From contig NZ_JAVJSQ010000014.1 of assembly GCF_040219335.1 (NCBI RefSeq), forward strand, positions 186,001 through 250,000: 64,000 nt of DNA, read 5' to 3'. A program made the translations under genes and the position numbers. Origin of the DNA: Gimesia sp. (lineage in GTDB: Bacteria; Planctomycetota; Planctomycetia; Planctomycetales; Planctomycetaceae). This document shows, one piece after another, positions 34,383-45,374 of the stretch. The notes beneath the pieces are model-generated. The model saw nothing but the letters and a program-made list of their open reading frames with translations. It made no database searches and was not told the DNA's origin. Positions within the stretch are counted from its first letter, which is position 1; the number at the start of each line of letters is the position of its first letter.

Positions 34383-35453
34383 TTACTGCTCCTCACCGAA
34401 CTGCTTCTGCCAGGCAGGCGAGAAGCGTTCTGTAAAACCGGCGTCTGTTTTCACGATAAAATAAGCGGCGATGTCCCGCTCTTGTACCCAATTATACCCC
34501 TCAGCGGGGCCTAATACCATCAGGCATGTCGCGATCGCGTCGCAATTCATGCAGGTTTGCCCCACCACGGTGACCGAAGCGAGCCTATGAGTCGCCGGTC
34601 GCCCGGTACGGGGATCAATGGTATGTGAATAGCTGACGCCATCCACCTCATAAAAATTACGATAATTGCCCGAAGTCGCCATCGACAGGTCGGACAGAGG
34701 AACAATCTTCTGCACCACCCGGGTTTCACTCACCGGCTTTTCGATGCCGACCTTCCAGGCTTCGCCGCGCTGATTGACGCCCCGGGCCCGCATCTCGCCA
34801 CCGATTTCCACCAGGTAATTTTCGATGCCGCGTGACTCGATGAGTTCGGCAACCGCATCGACACCGTAGCCTTTTGCGATAGCCGACAGATCGACGTACA
34901 CGTCGGGAATCAGTTTCTTCAGTGCCGCAGGTGACTCCTGCACCTGGATATGATGATAACCCACCTTCTTGCGGGCCGCTTCAATCTTTTCGTCCGCAGG
35001 CAGCGTTTTCTTGCCAGGATCCGGACCAAAGTGCCACAGGTTGACCAGTGGGCCGACGGTCATATCGAAGGCCCCGTCACTGTCCTCGCTCAACTCGAGA
35101 CCGGCAGCGACGACTTTGACCACGGCAGGTGCGACGGGTAACCATTGATCTGGTTCTGCCCGGTTGAACAGAGACAGTTCCGAATCTTTGATGTAGGTCG
35201 ACATCTCCTGGTTGATTTCCACGAGCAACTGATCGACATCTTTTTTCAGCTGCCCGCTATCAACCTGTTCTTTCGCAGGGGAACAGACCGTAATGTGATA
35301 GGTCGTTCCCATCGTCGGGCCTTCGATCTGCTGCTTCTGTAATGCAGCAGAACCGGGGCCTGACTCATCATTCCGGCACCCTGTGACCTGCAGGCAACAC
35401 AGCAGCAGGCCGAGAGTCCAGAACCACGCGGAATGTCTGTTAACCGAAGTCAT
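34383..35453 (-). CDS. apbE: FAD:protein FMN transferase (lipoprotein)
   Basis: ApbE transfers FMN from FAD onto Thr residues of NqrB and NqrC. 356 residues from the ATG at 35453. An N-terminal hydrophobic segment and lipobox VTGC (C26) predict a lipoprotein on the outer face of the membrane, where the acceptor threonines lie. Family motifs: [48 protein letters not shown]. The start overlaps the end of nqrF by 14 bp, indicating translational coupling; a more upstream start would add residues lacking signal-peptide character. The target motifs are found in the NqrB and NqrC of this operon. Confidence 0.94.
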   Translation of the reverse strand: MTSVNRHSAWFWTLGLLLCCLQVTGCRNDESGPGSAALQKQQIEGPTMGTTYHITVCSPAKEQVDSGQLKKDVDQLLVEINQEMSTYIKDSELSLFNRAEPDQWLPVAPAVVKVVAAGLELSEDSDGAFDMTVGPLVNLWHFGPDPGKKTLPADEKIEAARKKVGYHHIQVQESPAALKKLIPDVYVDLSAIAKGYGVDAVAELIESRGIENYLVEIGGEMRARGVNQRGEAWKVGIEKPVSETRVVQKIVPLSDLSMATSGNYRNFYEVDGVSYSHTIDPRTGRPATHRLASVTVVGQTCMNCDAIATCLMVLGPAEGYNWVQERDIAAYFIVKTDAGFTERFSPAWQKQFGEEQ

Positions 35454-36663
35454 CGTACCGGACGTTCTCAGGTTCAACTCCCAGATCATCCAGCATGTTA
35501 CGTACGGCGGACAACATCATTGGCGGACCACAGATGTAGTACTCACAATCTTCCGGAGCAGGATGCTTACTCAGGTATTCGTCCAGCAGTACCTGGTGGA
35601 TGAAGCCCTGCAGACCGGTCCAGTTGTCTTCCGGCATCGGATCTGAAAGCGCGATATGCATCTTGAAGTTCGGGAAGTCTTTTTCGATTGCCCGGAATTC
35701 ATCTTCGTAGAACATTTCACGCATACTGCGGGCACCGTACCAGTAGGAGACCTTCCGGTTGGTTTTGCGTTCTTTGAAGAGTTCGTAGATGTGAGATCGC
35801 AGGGGAGCCATACCGGCACCACCACCGATGTAGATCATTTCGGCATCGGTTTCCTGGATAAAGAACTCACCGTAAGGACCGGAGATAGTAACTTCATCAC
35901 CTGGCTTCAGGTTAAAGATGTATGAGGACATCTTCCCGGGAGGAGTGCCATCCGGTGCGCGGGGCGGAGGTGAAGCCACTCGCACGTTGAGCATGATAAC
36001 GCCTTTTTCGCCCGGATAGTTGGCCATGGAGTAAGCCCGGATGACCGGCTCTTCGACCTTGGACTCGAACCGCCAGAGATCGAATTTGTCCCAGTCTTCT
36101 TTATATTCATCGGGGATGTCGAATTCGCTGTATTTGATATGGTGCGGCGGGGCTTCGATCTGAATGTATCCACCCGGCTTGAAGTTCACGTCTTCGCCGA
36201 CGGGCAGTTCCAGAACCAGTTCTTTAATGAAGGTCGCCACGTTGTCGTTGGACTTAACCTTACACTGCCATTTCTTGGTTTCGAAGACTTCAGGTGGTAC
36301 TTCGATGTCCATGTCAGCCTTGACCGGCACCTGACAGGAAAGCCGGCAGCCTTCACGGACTTCGCGGTTGTTAAAGTGAGAGCGTTCGGTCGGCAGGATA
36401 TCACCGCCGCCCTCGAGCACGCGAACCTCACATTGAGCACAGGTTCCCCCACCACCACAGGCAGATGAGACGAAAATCTGATTCTCGGCGAGAGCGCTCA
36501 ACAGCTTCCCGCCCACGGGAACTTCGATTTTCTTCTGCTCGTTCACAGTAATTGTGACGTTACCGGAGGCAACCAGTTTTGATTTCGCGACCAGAATGAT
36601 GGCGACCAGGGCCAGCACAATGCCCGTGAACATCACCACGCCTAACAGAATTTCTATACCCAT
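35440..36663 (-). CDS. nqrF: Na+-NQR subunit F (NADH dehydrogenase, FAD and 2Fe-2S)
   Basis: Electron-entry subunit, 407 residues. One N-terminal membrane helix (5-25), a ferredoxin domain with [2Fe-2S] ligands C69, C75, C78 and C110 ([11 protein letters not shown]), an FAD-binding domain ([11 protein letters not shown]) and an NADH-binding domain ([31 protein letters not shown]). It is the full canonical length and lies 43 bp after nqrE. It takes electrons from NADH and passes them through the Fe centre and flavins to ubiquinone or menaquinone while Na+ is exported. Confidence 0.96.
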   Translation of the reverse strand: MGIEILLGVVMFTGIVLALVAIILVAKSKLVASGNVTITVNEQKKIEVPVGGKLLSALAENQIFVSSACGGGGTCAQCEVRVLEGGGDILPTERSHFNNREVREGCRLSCQVPVKADMDIEVPPEVFETKKWQCKVKSNDNVATFIKELVLELPVGEDVNFKPGGYIQIEAPPHHIKYSEFDIPDEYKEDWDKFDLWRFESKVEEPVIRAYSMANYPGEKGVIMLNVRVASPPPRAPDGTPPGKMSSYIFNLKPGDEVTISGPYGEFFIQETDAEMIYIGGGAGMAPLRSHIYELFKERKTNRKVSYWYGARSMREMFYEDEFRAIEKDFPNFKMHIALSDPMPEDNWTGLQGFIHQVLLDEYLSKHPAPEDCEYYICGPPMMLSAVRNMLDDLGVEPENVRYDDFG

Positions 36664-36706
36664 GATTAAACTTTAACCGCTCAATAAATTAGGAAAATGT
36701 TAAGTC

Positions 36707-37318
36707 TCAGAGCTGGATACCGGAGAAAGCCATGAAGGCCATCGCCATCAGTCCAACGGTAATAAAGGTGATGCCCAGACCGCGTAATCCCGGCGGAACG
36801 TCACTGTATTTCATTTTCTCCCGCACGCCTGCCAGCGCCAGGATCGCCAGTGCCCAGCCGACACCGGAACCGAATCCGAAGACGCAGCTTTCGGGGAAGT
36901 TATAATCGCGTTCCACCATAAACAGGGTTCCCCCCAGGATCGCGCAGTTCACGGTAATCAGTGGCAGGAAGATCCCCAGCGAGTTGTAGAGAGCGGGAAC
37001 GAACCGGTCGAGGGTCATTTCCAGGATCTGTACCATCGCTGCAATCACGCCGATGTAACAGATCAGACCGACGAAGGTCAGGTCGACATTGGGATAGCCG
37101 GCCCAGGCCAGTGCCCCCTTCTTCAACAGGTGCTGATAGATGATGTTATTGACGGGAACGGTAATCGTCTGAATGACGACCACAGCGATCCCCAGGCCAA
37201 AGGCAGTCTTCACATTTTTGGAAACGGCCAGAAAGGTACACATTCCCAGGAAGAAGGCCAGTGCCAGGTTTTCGACAAACAGACACTTGATAAACAGGCT
37301 CAGATAATGCTCTAACAT
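36707..37318 (-). CDS. nqrE: Na+-NQR subunit E
   Basis: Membrane subunit, 203 residues with about six helices. Cysteines at 27 (GMCTFL) and 125 (TVNCAI) correspond to the pair that, with two of NqrD, ligates the intramembrane iron centre. It is homologous to NqrD in inverted topology. It starts 1 bp after the end of nqrD, indicating tight coupling. Confidence 0.95.
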   Translation of the reverse strand: MLEHYLSLFIKCLFVENLALAFFLGMCTFLAVSKNVKTAFGLGIAVVVIQTITVPVNNIIYQHLLKKGALAWAGYPNVDLTFVGLICYIGVIAAMVQILEMTLDRFVPALYNSLGIFLPLITVNCAILGGTLFMVERDYNFPESCVFGFGSGVGWALAILALAGVREKMKYSDVPPGLRGLGITFITVGLMAMAFMAFSGIQL

Positions 37319-37319
37319 G

Positions 37320-37943
37320 TTATGCTTCCTCCACCTGATCGGTTTTCCAGACTCTCAGAGCCCAGATTGCGAAGCCAATAATAAAGAATGCACTGGGAGG
37401 TAATAACATCAGGCCGTTGGCTTCGTACCAGCCGCCTTCCCGGGTCAGTTTCATCAGAGGGATTCCAAACAGGCTCCCCGAACCGAATAACTCTCGGAAG
37501 AAGGCCACCAGCATCAAAATGGCACTGTAACCCAGCCCGTTTCCGATCCCGTCCAGGAAGCTGATGCCAGGCTCGTTTTTCATCGCGAACCCCTCGGCAC
37601 GCCCCATCACGATACAGTTGGTAATAATCAGCCCCACGAACACGGACAGCTGCTTGCTGATTCCGAAGGCGAAGGCCTTGAGGAACTGATCGACCAGGAT
37701 CACCAGTGAGGCGATGATCGTCATCTGCACGATAATGCGGATACTGCCGGGAATCTGCAGACGGATCGAAGCGACTGCGGCGTTCGAGCAGGCGGTCACC
37801 AGGGTTACCGCGATACTCATCACGAGTGCGGTCTCCATCTTGGTTGTTACCGCCAGAGCGGAACAGATTCCAAGGATCTGCAACGCAATCGGGTTGTTAT
37901 TAAAAATCGGTCCGGTCAGAACCTCTTTTTGCCGTGAATTCAT
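37320..37943 (-). CDS. nqrD: Na+-NQR subunit D
   Basis: Membrane subunit, 207 residues with about six helices. Cysteines at 27 (LGICSAL) and 110 ([13 protein letters not shown]) complete the four-Cys site shared with NqrE. A 1-bp gap separates it from nqrC. Sequence is typical through [14 protein letters not shown] and the C-terminal helix. Confidence 0.95.
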   Translation of the reverse strand: MNSRQKEVLTGPIFNNNPIALQILGICSALAVTTKMETALVMSIAVTLVTACSNAAVASIRLQIPGSIRIIVQMTIIASLVILVDQFLKAFAFGISKQLSVFVGLIITNCIVMGRAEGFAMKNEPGISFLDGIGNGLGYSAILMLVAFFRELFGSGSLFGIPLMKLTREGGWYEANGLMLLPPSAFFIIGFAIWALRVWKTDQVEEA

Positions 37944-37944
37944 A

Positions 37945-38748
37945 TTACTTTCCCTCCTTTTCCCGAACTCGTTCGAGATAAGGCTTAAATCCTAGATCAC
38001 CCAGCCAGAAATCCAGCAGGTGGGTTACGCCGCGAGAGGTAATGGTGGCTCCCGAAAGGCCGTCCACTTCGTGTTCCGCATTGGGGGAGTCCGGATTGAC
38101 GCTCCCCTTAATGACTTCGATATCGGGCTGGAAGTCGTTATTGTAGACTTCTTTGCCTTTCCATTGTGCCTTCCATTTGGGGTTATCGACTTCACCACCC
38201 AGCCCGGGTGTTTCCCCCTGTTCGTAGAAGGTCAACCCCTGCACGGTGGTCAGGTCGGTCTGCAGAGCCAGGAAGCCCCACATGGTAGACCAGAGACCCT
38301 TTCCGCGGACGGGCAGAACATACTGTGTCAGCTGACCGTTCTCATCGTTGATCAGGTAGACCCAGGAATAATTTTCGCGACGTTTGATCCCGGCGATGTC
38401 CTTGCTGGGCTCGATTGCCGAGCTCAGTTTGGGATTGTCTATTGCCGCCTTCTGGTCGTATTCCGCAGGATTGGGGAACAGTTCCTTGTCGTCGGTTACG
38501 ACTTTTCCGGAGTCGAGATCAATGATAATCCCCTCAACCCGTTCGTCATAAATCTTCATGACGTTCTTCGCGTCGTCACCCGGTTGGATCAGGCCCGCCA
38601 CGGAGAGGATGTTCTTTTTACGTTCAATCTCTTTATTCAGTTCCTGCTTGCTGCGCAATCCGACCGCAGCCCCGGAAACCAGAATCGAGCAGACCACACA
38701 CAACGTGGCCGATACGATAAATGTGAAACCTATTGAATCACGCGACAT
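37945..38748 (-). CDS. nqrC: Na+-NQR subunit C (covalent FMN)
   Basis: A 267-residue subunit with one N-terminal helix (7-30) and a periplasmic domain. The flavinylation motif [10 protein letters not shown] places covalent FMN on T235. The ATG at 38748 ([10 protein letters not shown]) was chosen over a start 48 bp upstream because family members begin this way; it overlaps the nqrB stop by 11 bp. The flavin transferase is encoded in the same operon. Confidence 0.94.
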   Translation of the reverse strand: MSRDSIGFTFIVSATLCVVCSILVSGAAVGLRSKQELNKEIERKKNILSVAGLIQPGDDAKNVMKIYDERVEGIIIDLDSGKVVTDDKELFPNPAEYDQKAAIDNPKLSSAIEPSKDIAGIKRRENYSWVYLINDENGQLTQYVLPVRGKGLWSTMWGFLALQTDLTTVQGLTFYEQGETPGLGGEVDNPKWKAQWKGKEVYNNDFQPDIEVIKGSVNPDSPNAEHEVDGLSGATITSRGVTHLLDFWLGDLGFKPYLERVREKEGK

Positions 38749-39982
38749 TTCGCGCCAACCTTCTTTTAATGTTTGCTTGAACCACGTAATAATCAATCAG
38801 AGGAGCGAAGACGTTGCCGAACAGAATCGCCAGCATGATCCCCTCTGGATACGCAGGATTGACCACCCGAATCAGGATTGTCATTCCCCCAATCAAAATT
38901 CCATATAACCAGCGTCCGGTGTCAGTCATCGCTGCGGAGACCGGGTCGGTCGCCATGAAGACCAGACCGAAGGCCAGGCCGCCGACAACCAGATGCCACT
39001 GCGGAGGCATGGCGAACATCGCGTTGGTATTGCTGCCGATCATCCAGAGCAGTGTGGCTAAGCCCATCGATCCAGCAAGCACACCTGCCATCACGCGCCA
39101 GGAACCGACGCCGATCAGGATCAGGAAAATCGCGCCCAGCAGACAGGCCAGAGTCGAAGTTTCACCCATGGACCCCTGAATGGTTCCCAGGAACGCCTGT
39201 GACCAGGAGATACCGAGGCCTCCCTCAGAGATAGGGTTGGTGACTGCTTTCATGCCGACTTCGGGAGCAGCAGTTGCCATCTGCCCTAATGAAGTAGCAC
39301 CACTGAAGCCATCAACGGCGGTCCAGACAGTGTCACCCACGATCTGTGCCGGATAGGCAAAGTAGAGAAACGCACGCGCCGTTAAAGCGGGGTTAAGGAA
39401 GTTTTTCCCTGTACCGCCGAAGATTTCTTTACCGACGACCACACCGAAGCTGATGCCCAGTGCAACCTGCCAGAGCGGAATCGTGGGAGGCAGCGTTAAC
39501 GGGAACAGCATCCCGGTCACCAGGAAGCCTTCGTTGATTTCGTGACGCCGCACGATACAGAACAGACCTTCCCAGGCCCCCCCTACGGCCATACAGACGA
39601 TGTAAACGGGCAGGAAGTAGAGTGCCCCATGCACCAGGTTGGAGAGCAGGCTGTTCGCATCGGGAACCACGCCCAGCGAGGACATGATCGCGCCCCGCCA
39701 GCCCGGAACCGATTCGATGCCCATGGTACTCATCGCCGCATTGGCCTGATACCCGGTGTTATAAAGTGCCATAAACACACAGGGCAACAGAGCCACAATG
39801 ACCATACTCATCATGCGCTTCAAGTCGATGGAATCGCGCACATGAGAGGCTTCACTGGTCACTTCACCCGGCGTATACAGGAAGGTATCCTGCGCTTCGT
39901 AAAGTGGGTAAAGCTTCTCGAACTTACCACCTTTATCGAAGAGGGGGTGCATCTTATCAAGAAGATTTCGTAACGGCTTCAT
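38738..39982 (-). CDS. nqrB: Na+-NQR subunit B (covalent FMN, riboflavin, ion path)
   Basis: Main membrane subunit, 414 residues with about ten helices. The flavinylation motif GFSGATSLG gives covalent FMN on T230, close to T236 of Vibrio cholerae. Other conserved parts are [20 protein letters not shown] and the C-terminal [20 protein letters not shown]. It lies 219 bp after nqrA, the longest spacer of the operon, and overlaps nqrC. Confidence 0.96.
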   Translation of the reverse strand: MKPLRNLLDKMHPLFDKGGKFEKLYPLYEAQDTFLYTPGEVTSEASHVRDSIDLKRMMSMVIVALLPCVFMALYNTGYQANAAMSTMGIESVPGWRGAIMSSLGVVPDANSLLSNLVHGALYFLPVYIVCMAVGGAWEGLFCIVRRHEINEGFLVTGMLFPLTLPPTIPLWQVALGISFGVVVGKEIFGGTGKNFLNPALTARAFLYFAYPAQIVGDTVWTAVDGFSGATSLGQMATAAPEVGMKAVTNPISEGGLGISWSQAFLGTIQGSMGETSTLACLLGAIFLILIGVGSWRVMAGVLAGSMGLATLLWMIGSNTNAMFAMPPQWHLVVGGLAFGLVFMATDPVSAAMTDTGRWLYGILIGGMTILIRVVNPAYPEGIMLAILFGNVFAPLIDYYVVQANIKRRLARNVA

Positions 39983-40201
39983 TTCGAGGTTTATCTTTCC
40001 TGTTTGACAGCCCCTGAATCAGGCTCAGGCGGGCCATCAGCAACTTTGACTGTCTCTGACTGCGAGCCGAAACGAATACGTTCCAGAGCGATCAGTCAGG
40101 CTGACATCTTTCAAAACAAATTGAGTTATCCGGCTTACAATCACACACAGTGAAGGCTTGGCGAGTTTCACAGTCAAAGCCCTTCCCGGGCCAGCACTGT
40201 A

Positions 40202-41548
40202 TCAGCCCTCGATTTCAATTTTGGTCAAATTGTCTCGCAGCAGTGATCCGTAGTTGTATTTGCCCGGGCAGACAAACGTGCACAACGACAGATCTTCTTC
40301 ATCCAGCTCCAGGCACCCCAGTAGTTTTGCCTGTTCGGTGTCTTCTGTAATCAGTGCCCGCAACAGGAAGGTCGGCAGGATATCCAGCGGCATTACTTTT
40401 TCATAAGTGCCGATGGGAATCATGGCTCGCTTACTACCTTCAGTGGATGTAGTGAAAGGCACTTTCTTGCCTTTACCGATCCAGGAAGAAGCAAACACAG
40501 GCACGACCGAAAACTTATTGAACCCGGGGCCCATCCAGCCCAGGAAGTCACGGTGTGTTCCCTCTTTGAGCGCGGTAACCTGCAATGCATAGCGTCCCAG
40601 GTAGGCAAAGGGGCCTTCGGCTGTCCGGCCGGCGAGAGCAGAACCGGAAATCACCCGATCGACGCCTTCTTCCAGGTTGCCGTCCGTCAGGTCAGCCAGA
40701 CTGGCTCCCATGATGGTTTTCATCAGTTTCGGATTCTTAACCACAGGACCCGCGATAGAAATCACGCGTTCGTTGTAAAGCTGACCGGTGCTAAAGAGTT
40801 TGCCAATCGCGATCACGTCCTGGTAGTTGATGTACCAGACGGTTTTCTTATCACTGACCGGATCGAGGTAATGAATGTGTGTGCCAGGGAGACCTGCGGG
40901 GTGCGGGCCGCCGAATTCTTCGACTGTCACAAAATCCAGTTCGCAGCCTGGCAGATTGGTTCCCGGTGCTTTACAGAGATAAAGCTTGCCTTCGGTCAGT
41001 GTCTTCAGAACCTGCAGACCCTGTGAGAATGCACGGGGCTCTTCGCTCAAGACCACTTCCGGTGGTGGAGCGAGAGGATTGGTGTCGATGGCGGTCACAA
41101 AGATCGAATGCGGAGTCGACTCGGGTGAGGGCACTTTGCTGTAAGGACGGGTCCGCAGACTGGTCCAGAGTCCGGACTGCAGCAGGTTCTCTGTAACTTG
41201 CTCGCGGGTCAGACTGGCGAGCTGACCTTCTTCGTAAGAAGTGAAGGTCTCTTCTTCTTCGCCGGCGAGCTCAATCACCAGGGATTGAAAAACGCGTTTT
41301 GCACCGCGGTTGATTTCAGTCACTTTCCCGGCAGCGGGAGCGGTGTAGATGACGCCTTCGATCTTTTTGTCGCTGAACAGCAACTGACCTTTTTTAACGG
41401 TATCACCGACTTCAACAGCCAGCGTCGGTTTCATACCGATATAGTCCGGGCCGATTAAAGCAACTGATCGAACTTGTGGCCCGTTTTCGATCAAAGCGGA
41501 AGGCTCACCTGCGATGGGCAGATCCAGCCCTTTTTTAATTGTAATCAT
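40202..41548 (-). CDS. nqrA: Na+-NQR subunit A
   Basis: First gene of the operon; 448 residues from the ATG at 41548, where the protein begins [16 protein letters not shown], the family N-terminus. An in-frame extension upstream would add 27 residues that do not match. Conserved segments: [47 protein letters not shown]. The cytoplasmic subunit contacts NqrB and lies near the quinone site. The C-terminal [13 protein letters not shown] is conserved in this family. Confidence 0.95.
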   Translation of the reverse strand: MITIKKGLDLPIAGEPSALIENGPQVRSVALIGPDYIGMKPTLAVEVGDTVKKGQLLFSDKKIEGVIYTAPAAGKVTEINRGAKRVFQSLVIELAGEEEETFTSYEEGQLASLTREQVTENLLQSGLWTSLRTRPYSKVPSPESTPHSIFVTAIDTNPLAPPPEVVLSEEPRAFSQGLQVLKTLTEGKLYLCKAPGTNLPGCELDFVTVEEFGGPHPAGLPGTHIHYLDPVSDKKTVWYINYQDVIAIGKLFSTGQLYNERVISIAGPVVKNPKLMKTIMGASLADLTDGNLEEGVDRVISGSALAGRTAEGPFAYLGRYALQVTALKEGTHRDFLGWMGPGFNKFSVVPVFASSWIGKGKKVPFTTSTEGSKRAMIPIGTYEKVMPLDILPTFLLRALITEDTEQAKLLGCLELDEEDLSLCTFVCPGKYNYGSLLRDNLTKIEIEG

Positions 41549-41666
41549 TGAATTATGAACCTGAATGCAACGAGTGTTTCTGACTGACTCGCCTGATGTG
41601 GTATCAATCACCACCTGAATGCTGTACAAATCCGATTAAGGGCGTTTCTGCTGTGTGCTTGCTGTT

Positions 41667-41695
41667 TTTATAGGCGCAAGATCTCTAGTGCCCAA
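41667..41695 (-). promoter_or_regulatory. Weak promoter candidate upstream of nqrA
   Basis: Minus strand: -35-like TTGGGC (41695-41690), 17-bp spacer, -10 TATAAA (41672-41667), about 110 nt before nqrA. The -35 matches poorly. Confidence 0.3.
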
Positions 41696-41940
41696 TAATT
41701 CGCGGTTATTTTACACAGATCCCCCTCGTTTTGTAGTGAAAGCAGGGAACAAATTGGATCATTTTCCATTCTGTATCAGAAAAGCTCGATTCGTAGTTCA
41801 TTCAGCACCTTTTCCGCGATTCTCAATGCTGAGAACCGATGCGTAATGCCTCCGATTGCCACGCATATCAGGTCTTTCCAGGAGAATCTCCCAGCCTGTT
41901 TCCTGATGTCTCAATCCGATTTCAACGCTTTTGATCACTC

Positions 41941-41977
41941 AAAAAAAACCACCTGAGAACAACACGCTCTCAGGTGG
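41941..41977 (-). terminator. Rho-independent terminator after the Gfo/Idh-DUF1080 gene
   Basis: Minus strand: a perfect 10-bp stem CCACCTGAGA/TCTCAGGTGG with a 9-nt loop, followed by eight T (41948-41941). It lies 39 bp past the stop of the upstream gene. Confidence 0.92.
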
Positions 41978-42015
41978 CGGGATTTGACTTTGATGGTTTA
42001 GAGTTTAGTTTCGGC

Positions 42016-43698
42016 TTACAGTTCCAGCAACTTTACATTCTTATACCAGACTTTGTGTCCGTGGTCCTGAAAACCGATGTAACCTTTCCTCGGGAAGTCT
42101 TTGACGGCTGCTTTGAACTTGTGTGAAGAACCATCCAGACGCTTGCCCGGCTCGGTCCATTCATCTGCATTCAGTTTGGCAACAACTTCACCATTCACGG
42201 CGACGCTGATGTGCGGCCCCTTACAGGTGATTTCAAAATGAGTCCATTCGCCAGGTGCGCTGGCCAGATTCTTTGCAGGTGACACGAGGTCATAGATCGC
42301 ACCGAAATCGTGCATACCAGTGCCGTCACCACTCAAGACCTGCGCTTCGAAGCCGGTCTGCACGGGATTCTTCAGATCACCCACGCGGAAAAAGATTCCG
42401 GAGTTGCACTCTTCAGGCATCTTGACATCACACTTGAATTTGAAATCACCAAATTCTTTATTGTAGACAATCAGGTAACCACCCGACTTGTAAGGCACCA
42501 GTGCGCCGTTTTCAATCGGGGCTGCAATCTTCTTACCGTTGCTGCACATCCAGCCTTTGTAGTTTTCGCCGTTGAACAGCAGCTTCCAGCCTTCTGCTTT
42601 TTCCGCTGCAGTCAGCTTATTATCTGATTCTGAAGCACCGGAGTCAGCCACATCGAGCCTGGCCAGCTTCTTCGCAGCCTGCTTTTCAGCTTTTTCCATC
42701 ACGCTTGCCAGGGTGACTTCTTTGCCACCCTGCCGTTTACTTTCGTCAGCAGCTTCCATGAATGCGTAAATTTCCAGTGTCTCTTCAGGGCTTACAGGCG
42801 GCTTGCCGGTACGGAAGAACTTCACGATCTCCACCAGCAGTGGCTTGTAACCGTCGTAACCACCCACGGCGACTTCACCGTTTTTACCGACTGCGGTTCC
42901 ACCATAACCTTTAGGGGTTCCTTTGCGAACACCAGCGAAATGCCCTTCACGACCACCGGCCCATTTGCCGGCGACTTCATCCCGATCAGCATTGCTGACT
43001 GTACGGGTGACAGACTCACAACCAGGTCCCATCACGGTAAACAGAGTTTCGACACCGTGGATCCCGTACCAGTAGAGGTCGGGGTGAGTGCTTTCCAGCG
43101 AACAGGGGCTGTGGGTGCTGGCCTTCATGATCTTCCCCTCTTCGCCGTTCCGCAGACGCTGTGCGCCCTTGGCAAACCGCAGTGATGAAGATGAGAACAT
43201 GGGAGTATTGTATTTTTTGGAGAGTTCGAACAGAGCGACGGCATCGGTCAGCGAGGCAGCAATCGGCTTGTCGATGAAGACCGGCTTGCCTGACTGGAGA
43301 ACTGGCAGCGCCTGTTTCAGGTGCGGACGACCATCGTTTGTTTCGAGGAAGACCACATCGACTTTCTCCAGCAGTGCGGGAATGGAATCGACGATTTCCA
43401 CGCCCATTTCTTTCACCTGCTTCGTATAGCCGGGAACGCGGGAGACACTGGATTCAATATCCGGGCTTCCCTTGGGATAAGCGGCAACGATTCGACAGCC
43501 GGCCAGATCCCCTTCCGGATTGCCGGTATTCAGCATCTTGGTGAAGGCAATCGCATGCGAGGTATCCAGGCCGATAATCCCGGCTTTGAGCACCTTCTTG
43601 GCATCTTCAGCGGAGACGGAGCTGCCCAGGGCGACTGTTAACAGCAGCAGGGCGCAACAGGCCTGACAGAAAAGACGTTTAAAAAGTCCAGAGTTCAT
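42016..43698 (-). CDS. Secreted Gfo/Idh/MocA-like protein fused to DUF1080
   Basis: A 560-residue exported protein. An N-terminal signal peptide (residues 1-30) precedes a Gfo/Idh/MocA-like Rossmann domain (about 36-345; FIDKPIAASLTDAVALFELS is the EKP-type motif). The nucleotide-binding loop reads AGIIGLDTSHA (39-49), lacking the GxGxxG glycines of active dehydrogenases. A DUF1080 (3-keto-disaccharide hydrolase, concanavalin-like) domain fills about 365-560 (GWKLLFNGENYKGW; PEECNSGIFFRVGD). Both domain types are amplified in planctomycetes and associated with glycan degradation. The upstream neighbour is a sulfatase; a strong terminator follows. The reaction is unknown, and the loop change makes NAD(P) use doubtful. 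Confidence 0.85.
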   Translation of the reverse strand: MNSGLFKRLFCQACCALLLLTVALGSSVSAEDAKKVLKAGIIGLDTSHAIAFTKMLNTGNPEGDLAGCRIVAAYPKGSPDIESSVSRVPGYTKQVKEMGVEIVDSIPALLEKVDVVFLETNDGRPHLKQALPVLQSGKPVFIDKPIAASLTDAVALFELSKKYNTPMFSSSSLRFAKGAQRLRNGEEGKIMKASTHSPCSLESTHPDLYWYGIHGVETLFTVMGPGCESVTRTVSNADRDEVAGKWAGGREGHFAGVRKGTPKGYGGTAVGKNGEVAVGGYDGYKPLLVEIVKFFRTGKPPVSPEETLEIYAFMEAADESKRQGGKEVTLASVMEKAEKQAAKKLARLDVADSGASESDNKLTAAEKAEGWKLLFNGENYKGWMCSNGKKIAAPIENGALVPYKSGGYLIVYNKEFGDFKFKCDVKMPEECNSGIFFRVGDLKNPVQTGFEAQVLSGDGTGMHDFGAIYDLVSPAKNLASAPGEWTHFEITCKGPHISVAVNGEVVAKLNADEWTEPGKRLDGSSHKFKAAVKDFPRKGYIGFQDHGHKVWYKNVKLLEL

Positions 43699-43898
43699 AA
43701 TGTTCCTCTATCGTGGATGACAGGTAAGCTGATACGGAAACAGGCAGGGAAAGCGACTGCGTCTGCACAGAAGGTGCCGCCTTCGATTTCCTTATGAATG
43801 TTTATAAAATCGATTATGGTCAACCCAGTGAACCAAATGCAATCGCACGGCGGCTGGGAGTCGGAATTTTCAGCGTTTCCTCCGCAAAGTGATGCAAC

Positions 43899-45374
43899 TC
43901 AATCGGCGTAGTCTTTGCCATTCAGGCTATCAACCACTGAATGCTGCCAGCCTTCCAGGGCGGCTTTCATCTTCTTGAACCGCTGCGGATCCTGTTTGGA
44001 CAGATCATGCTGTTCGGATGGATCCTGCTTGAGATTATACAGTGTGAATTTCGGCGTCCCCTTTTTGTTTTCCATTTTCAGGACTTTATAATCGCCGTCG
44101 ATCAGTGCAGCAGAACCCGGAAGTTTATCCTGGGAATACTGTGTTTTCAGACTGCCTGCATCGGCATCCGGAACCGGTCCGGGTGGGTTGGGTTTGCCGG
44201 GAGACTGCTGTTTCTGCAGCGCCAGTAGAATATCCGTGCTGCGTTTAGGATGCCCCTTCGTGGGATAGGTCCAGAAACCCATCGGTTTGTTACGGGACAT
44301 TTTGTGTCCTTCGATGAGGGGCAGCAGGCTTTCACCATCCAACGTAGGCTGATGTGAGACCTTCGCGCCGGTCACAGCAAGCACTGTCGGATAGATGTCA
44401 ATGGTGCCGCAGGGCATGTCTGAGATTTCCGGTTTCTTGATGACCGCTGGCCACTCGATCAGGGATGGCACGCGAATGCCCCCTTCCCAGAGGTTCCCTT
44501 TATAACCGGCCAGACCGCCGGTCGCCTGAGAGCGGGGTCCGTCTTTTTTGAACTGGGGAGGTCGGGGACCGTTATCGCTGGTGAACCAGAGCAGAGTATT
44601 TTCCGCGAGCCCCAGATCACGGAGCTGCCTTCTCAGATGCCCCATTGCGCGGTCGACGCCGCTGATTTCACCAAAATAGTTCTGGAAAGCAGAATTCTGA
44701 TTGGGATACAGGGATTTGAGTTCGTCCACCGCCTCGTGGGGCAGATGCGGATTACCAAACCAGATGACTGCCAGGAAGGGCTGCTCTTTTTTCTGAGCTC
44801 CCTTCATGAAGTCGAGCGCCGCATCGACGGTGACGCGAGAACTTTCTCCCTTGAGCTGCTCGACCATTCCGTTATGGCTCATGTAAGGATCGTTTTCATA
44901 GAAGTTCGGACTCGAAACCCATTCGTCAAAGCCGCTGTTCCCCGGAGAGACAGGACTGTTAGCCTGCACCGAACCGAGGTGCCATTTCCCGAAGTGACCG
45001 GTTGTGTAACCGGCAGACTTGACCGCCTCAGCGACTGTGACTTCCTGCGGACGCAAGGTATGTCCCCAGCTGAAGCAGGCGAAGCGGTTCGGGTGTCGTC
45101 CGGTCAGAAAACTGCCTCGAGTAGGCGAACAGACGGGCGCTGCTGCATAAAAGCGGTCCAGCCGCAGACCAGAGGCAGCCATATCATCCAGATGCGGCGT
45201 CTTGATTACGGGATGTCCGTTAAAGGAAGTTTCGCCCCAGCCCTGGTCGTCGGTCATGCAGAGCACGATATTCGGCCGTGCTGCTTTTTCAGCGGCGTGC
45301 AGGCTGACAAGGGTACTGGAGAAACAGAATCCACAGAGAAGGAGCAAAGCGGAGCAGACGAAGCGACGTATCAT
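43899..45374 (-). CDS. Secreted arylsulfatase-type sulfatase
   Basis: A 491-residue enzyme from the ATG at 45374. The N-terminus is a signal peptide (residues 1-28). The metal-binding TDDQGWGE (41-48) and the formylglycine signature C82-S-P-T-R-G are intact, followed by TGRHPNRF and GKWHLG. The TSDNGPR motif supplies further metal ligands, and the C-terminal GDYKVLKMENKKG is family-typical. C82 would be converted to formylglycine by an FGE or anSME not in this window. The substrate is likely a sulfated polysaccharide, as is usual for marine planctomycetes. A more upstream start would place 43 residues before the signal peptide and is rejected. The Gfo/Idh-DUF1080 gene follows 200 bp downstream. 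Confidence 0.93.
   Translation of the reverse strand: MIRRFVCSALLLLCGFCFSSTLVSLHAAEKAARPNIVLCMTDDQGWGETSFNGHPVIKTPHLDDMAASGLRLDRFYAAAPVCSPTRGSFLTGRHPNRFACFSWGHTLRPQEVTVAEAVKSAGYTTGHFGKWHLGSVQANSPVSPGNSGFDEWVSSPNFYENDPYMSHNGMVEQLKGESSRVTVDAALDFMKGAQKKEQPFLAVIWFGNPHLPHEAVDELKSLYPNQNSAFQNYFGEISGVDRAMGHLRRQLRDLGLAENTLLWFTSDNGPRPPQFKKDGPRSQATGGLAGYKGNLWEGGIRVPSLIEWPAVIKKPEISDMPCGTIDIYPTVLAVTGAKVSHQPTLDGESLLPLIEGHKMSRNKPMGFWTYPTKGHPKRSTDILLALQKQQSPGKPNPPGPVPDADAGSLKTQYSQDKLPGSAALIDGDYKVLKMENKKGTPKFTLYNLKQDPSEQHDLSKQDPQRFKKMKAALEGWQHSVVDSLNGKDYAD

Larger units (their letters stand above)
41549..42015. other. Intergenic region upstream of nqrA, 467 bp
   Basis: It holds the nqr promoter candidate and, at the far end, the terminator of the Gfo/Idh-DUF1080 gene. 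No gene, riboswitch or repeat was recognised in the rest. Confidence 0.6.

Noticed and set aside
34124-34396. An overlapping Arg-rich frame at the nqrM locus on the same strand
   Set aside because: The frame at 34129-34380 has the membrane helix and Cys pattern of NqrM; the other does not.
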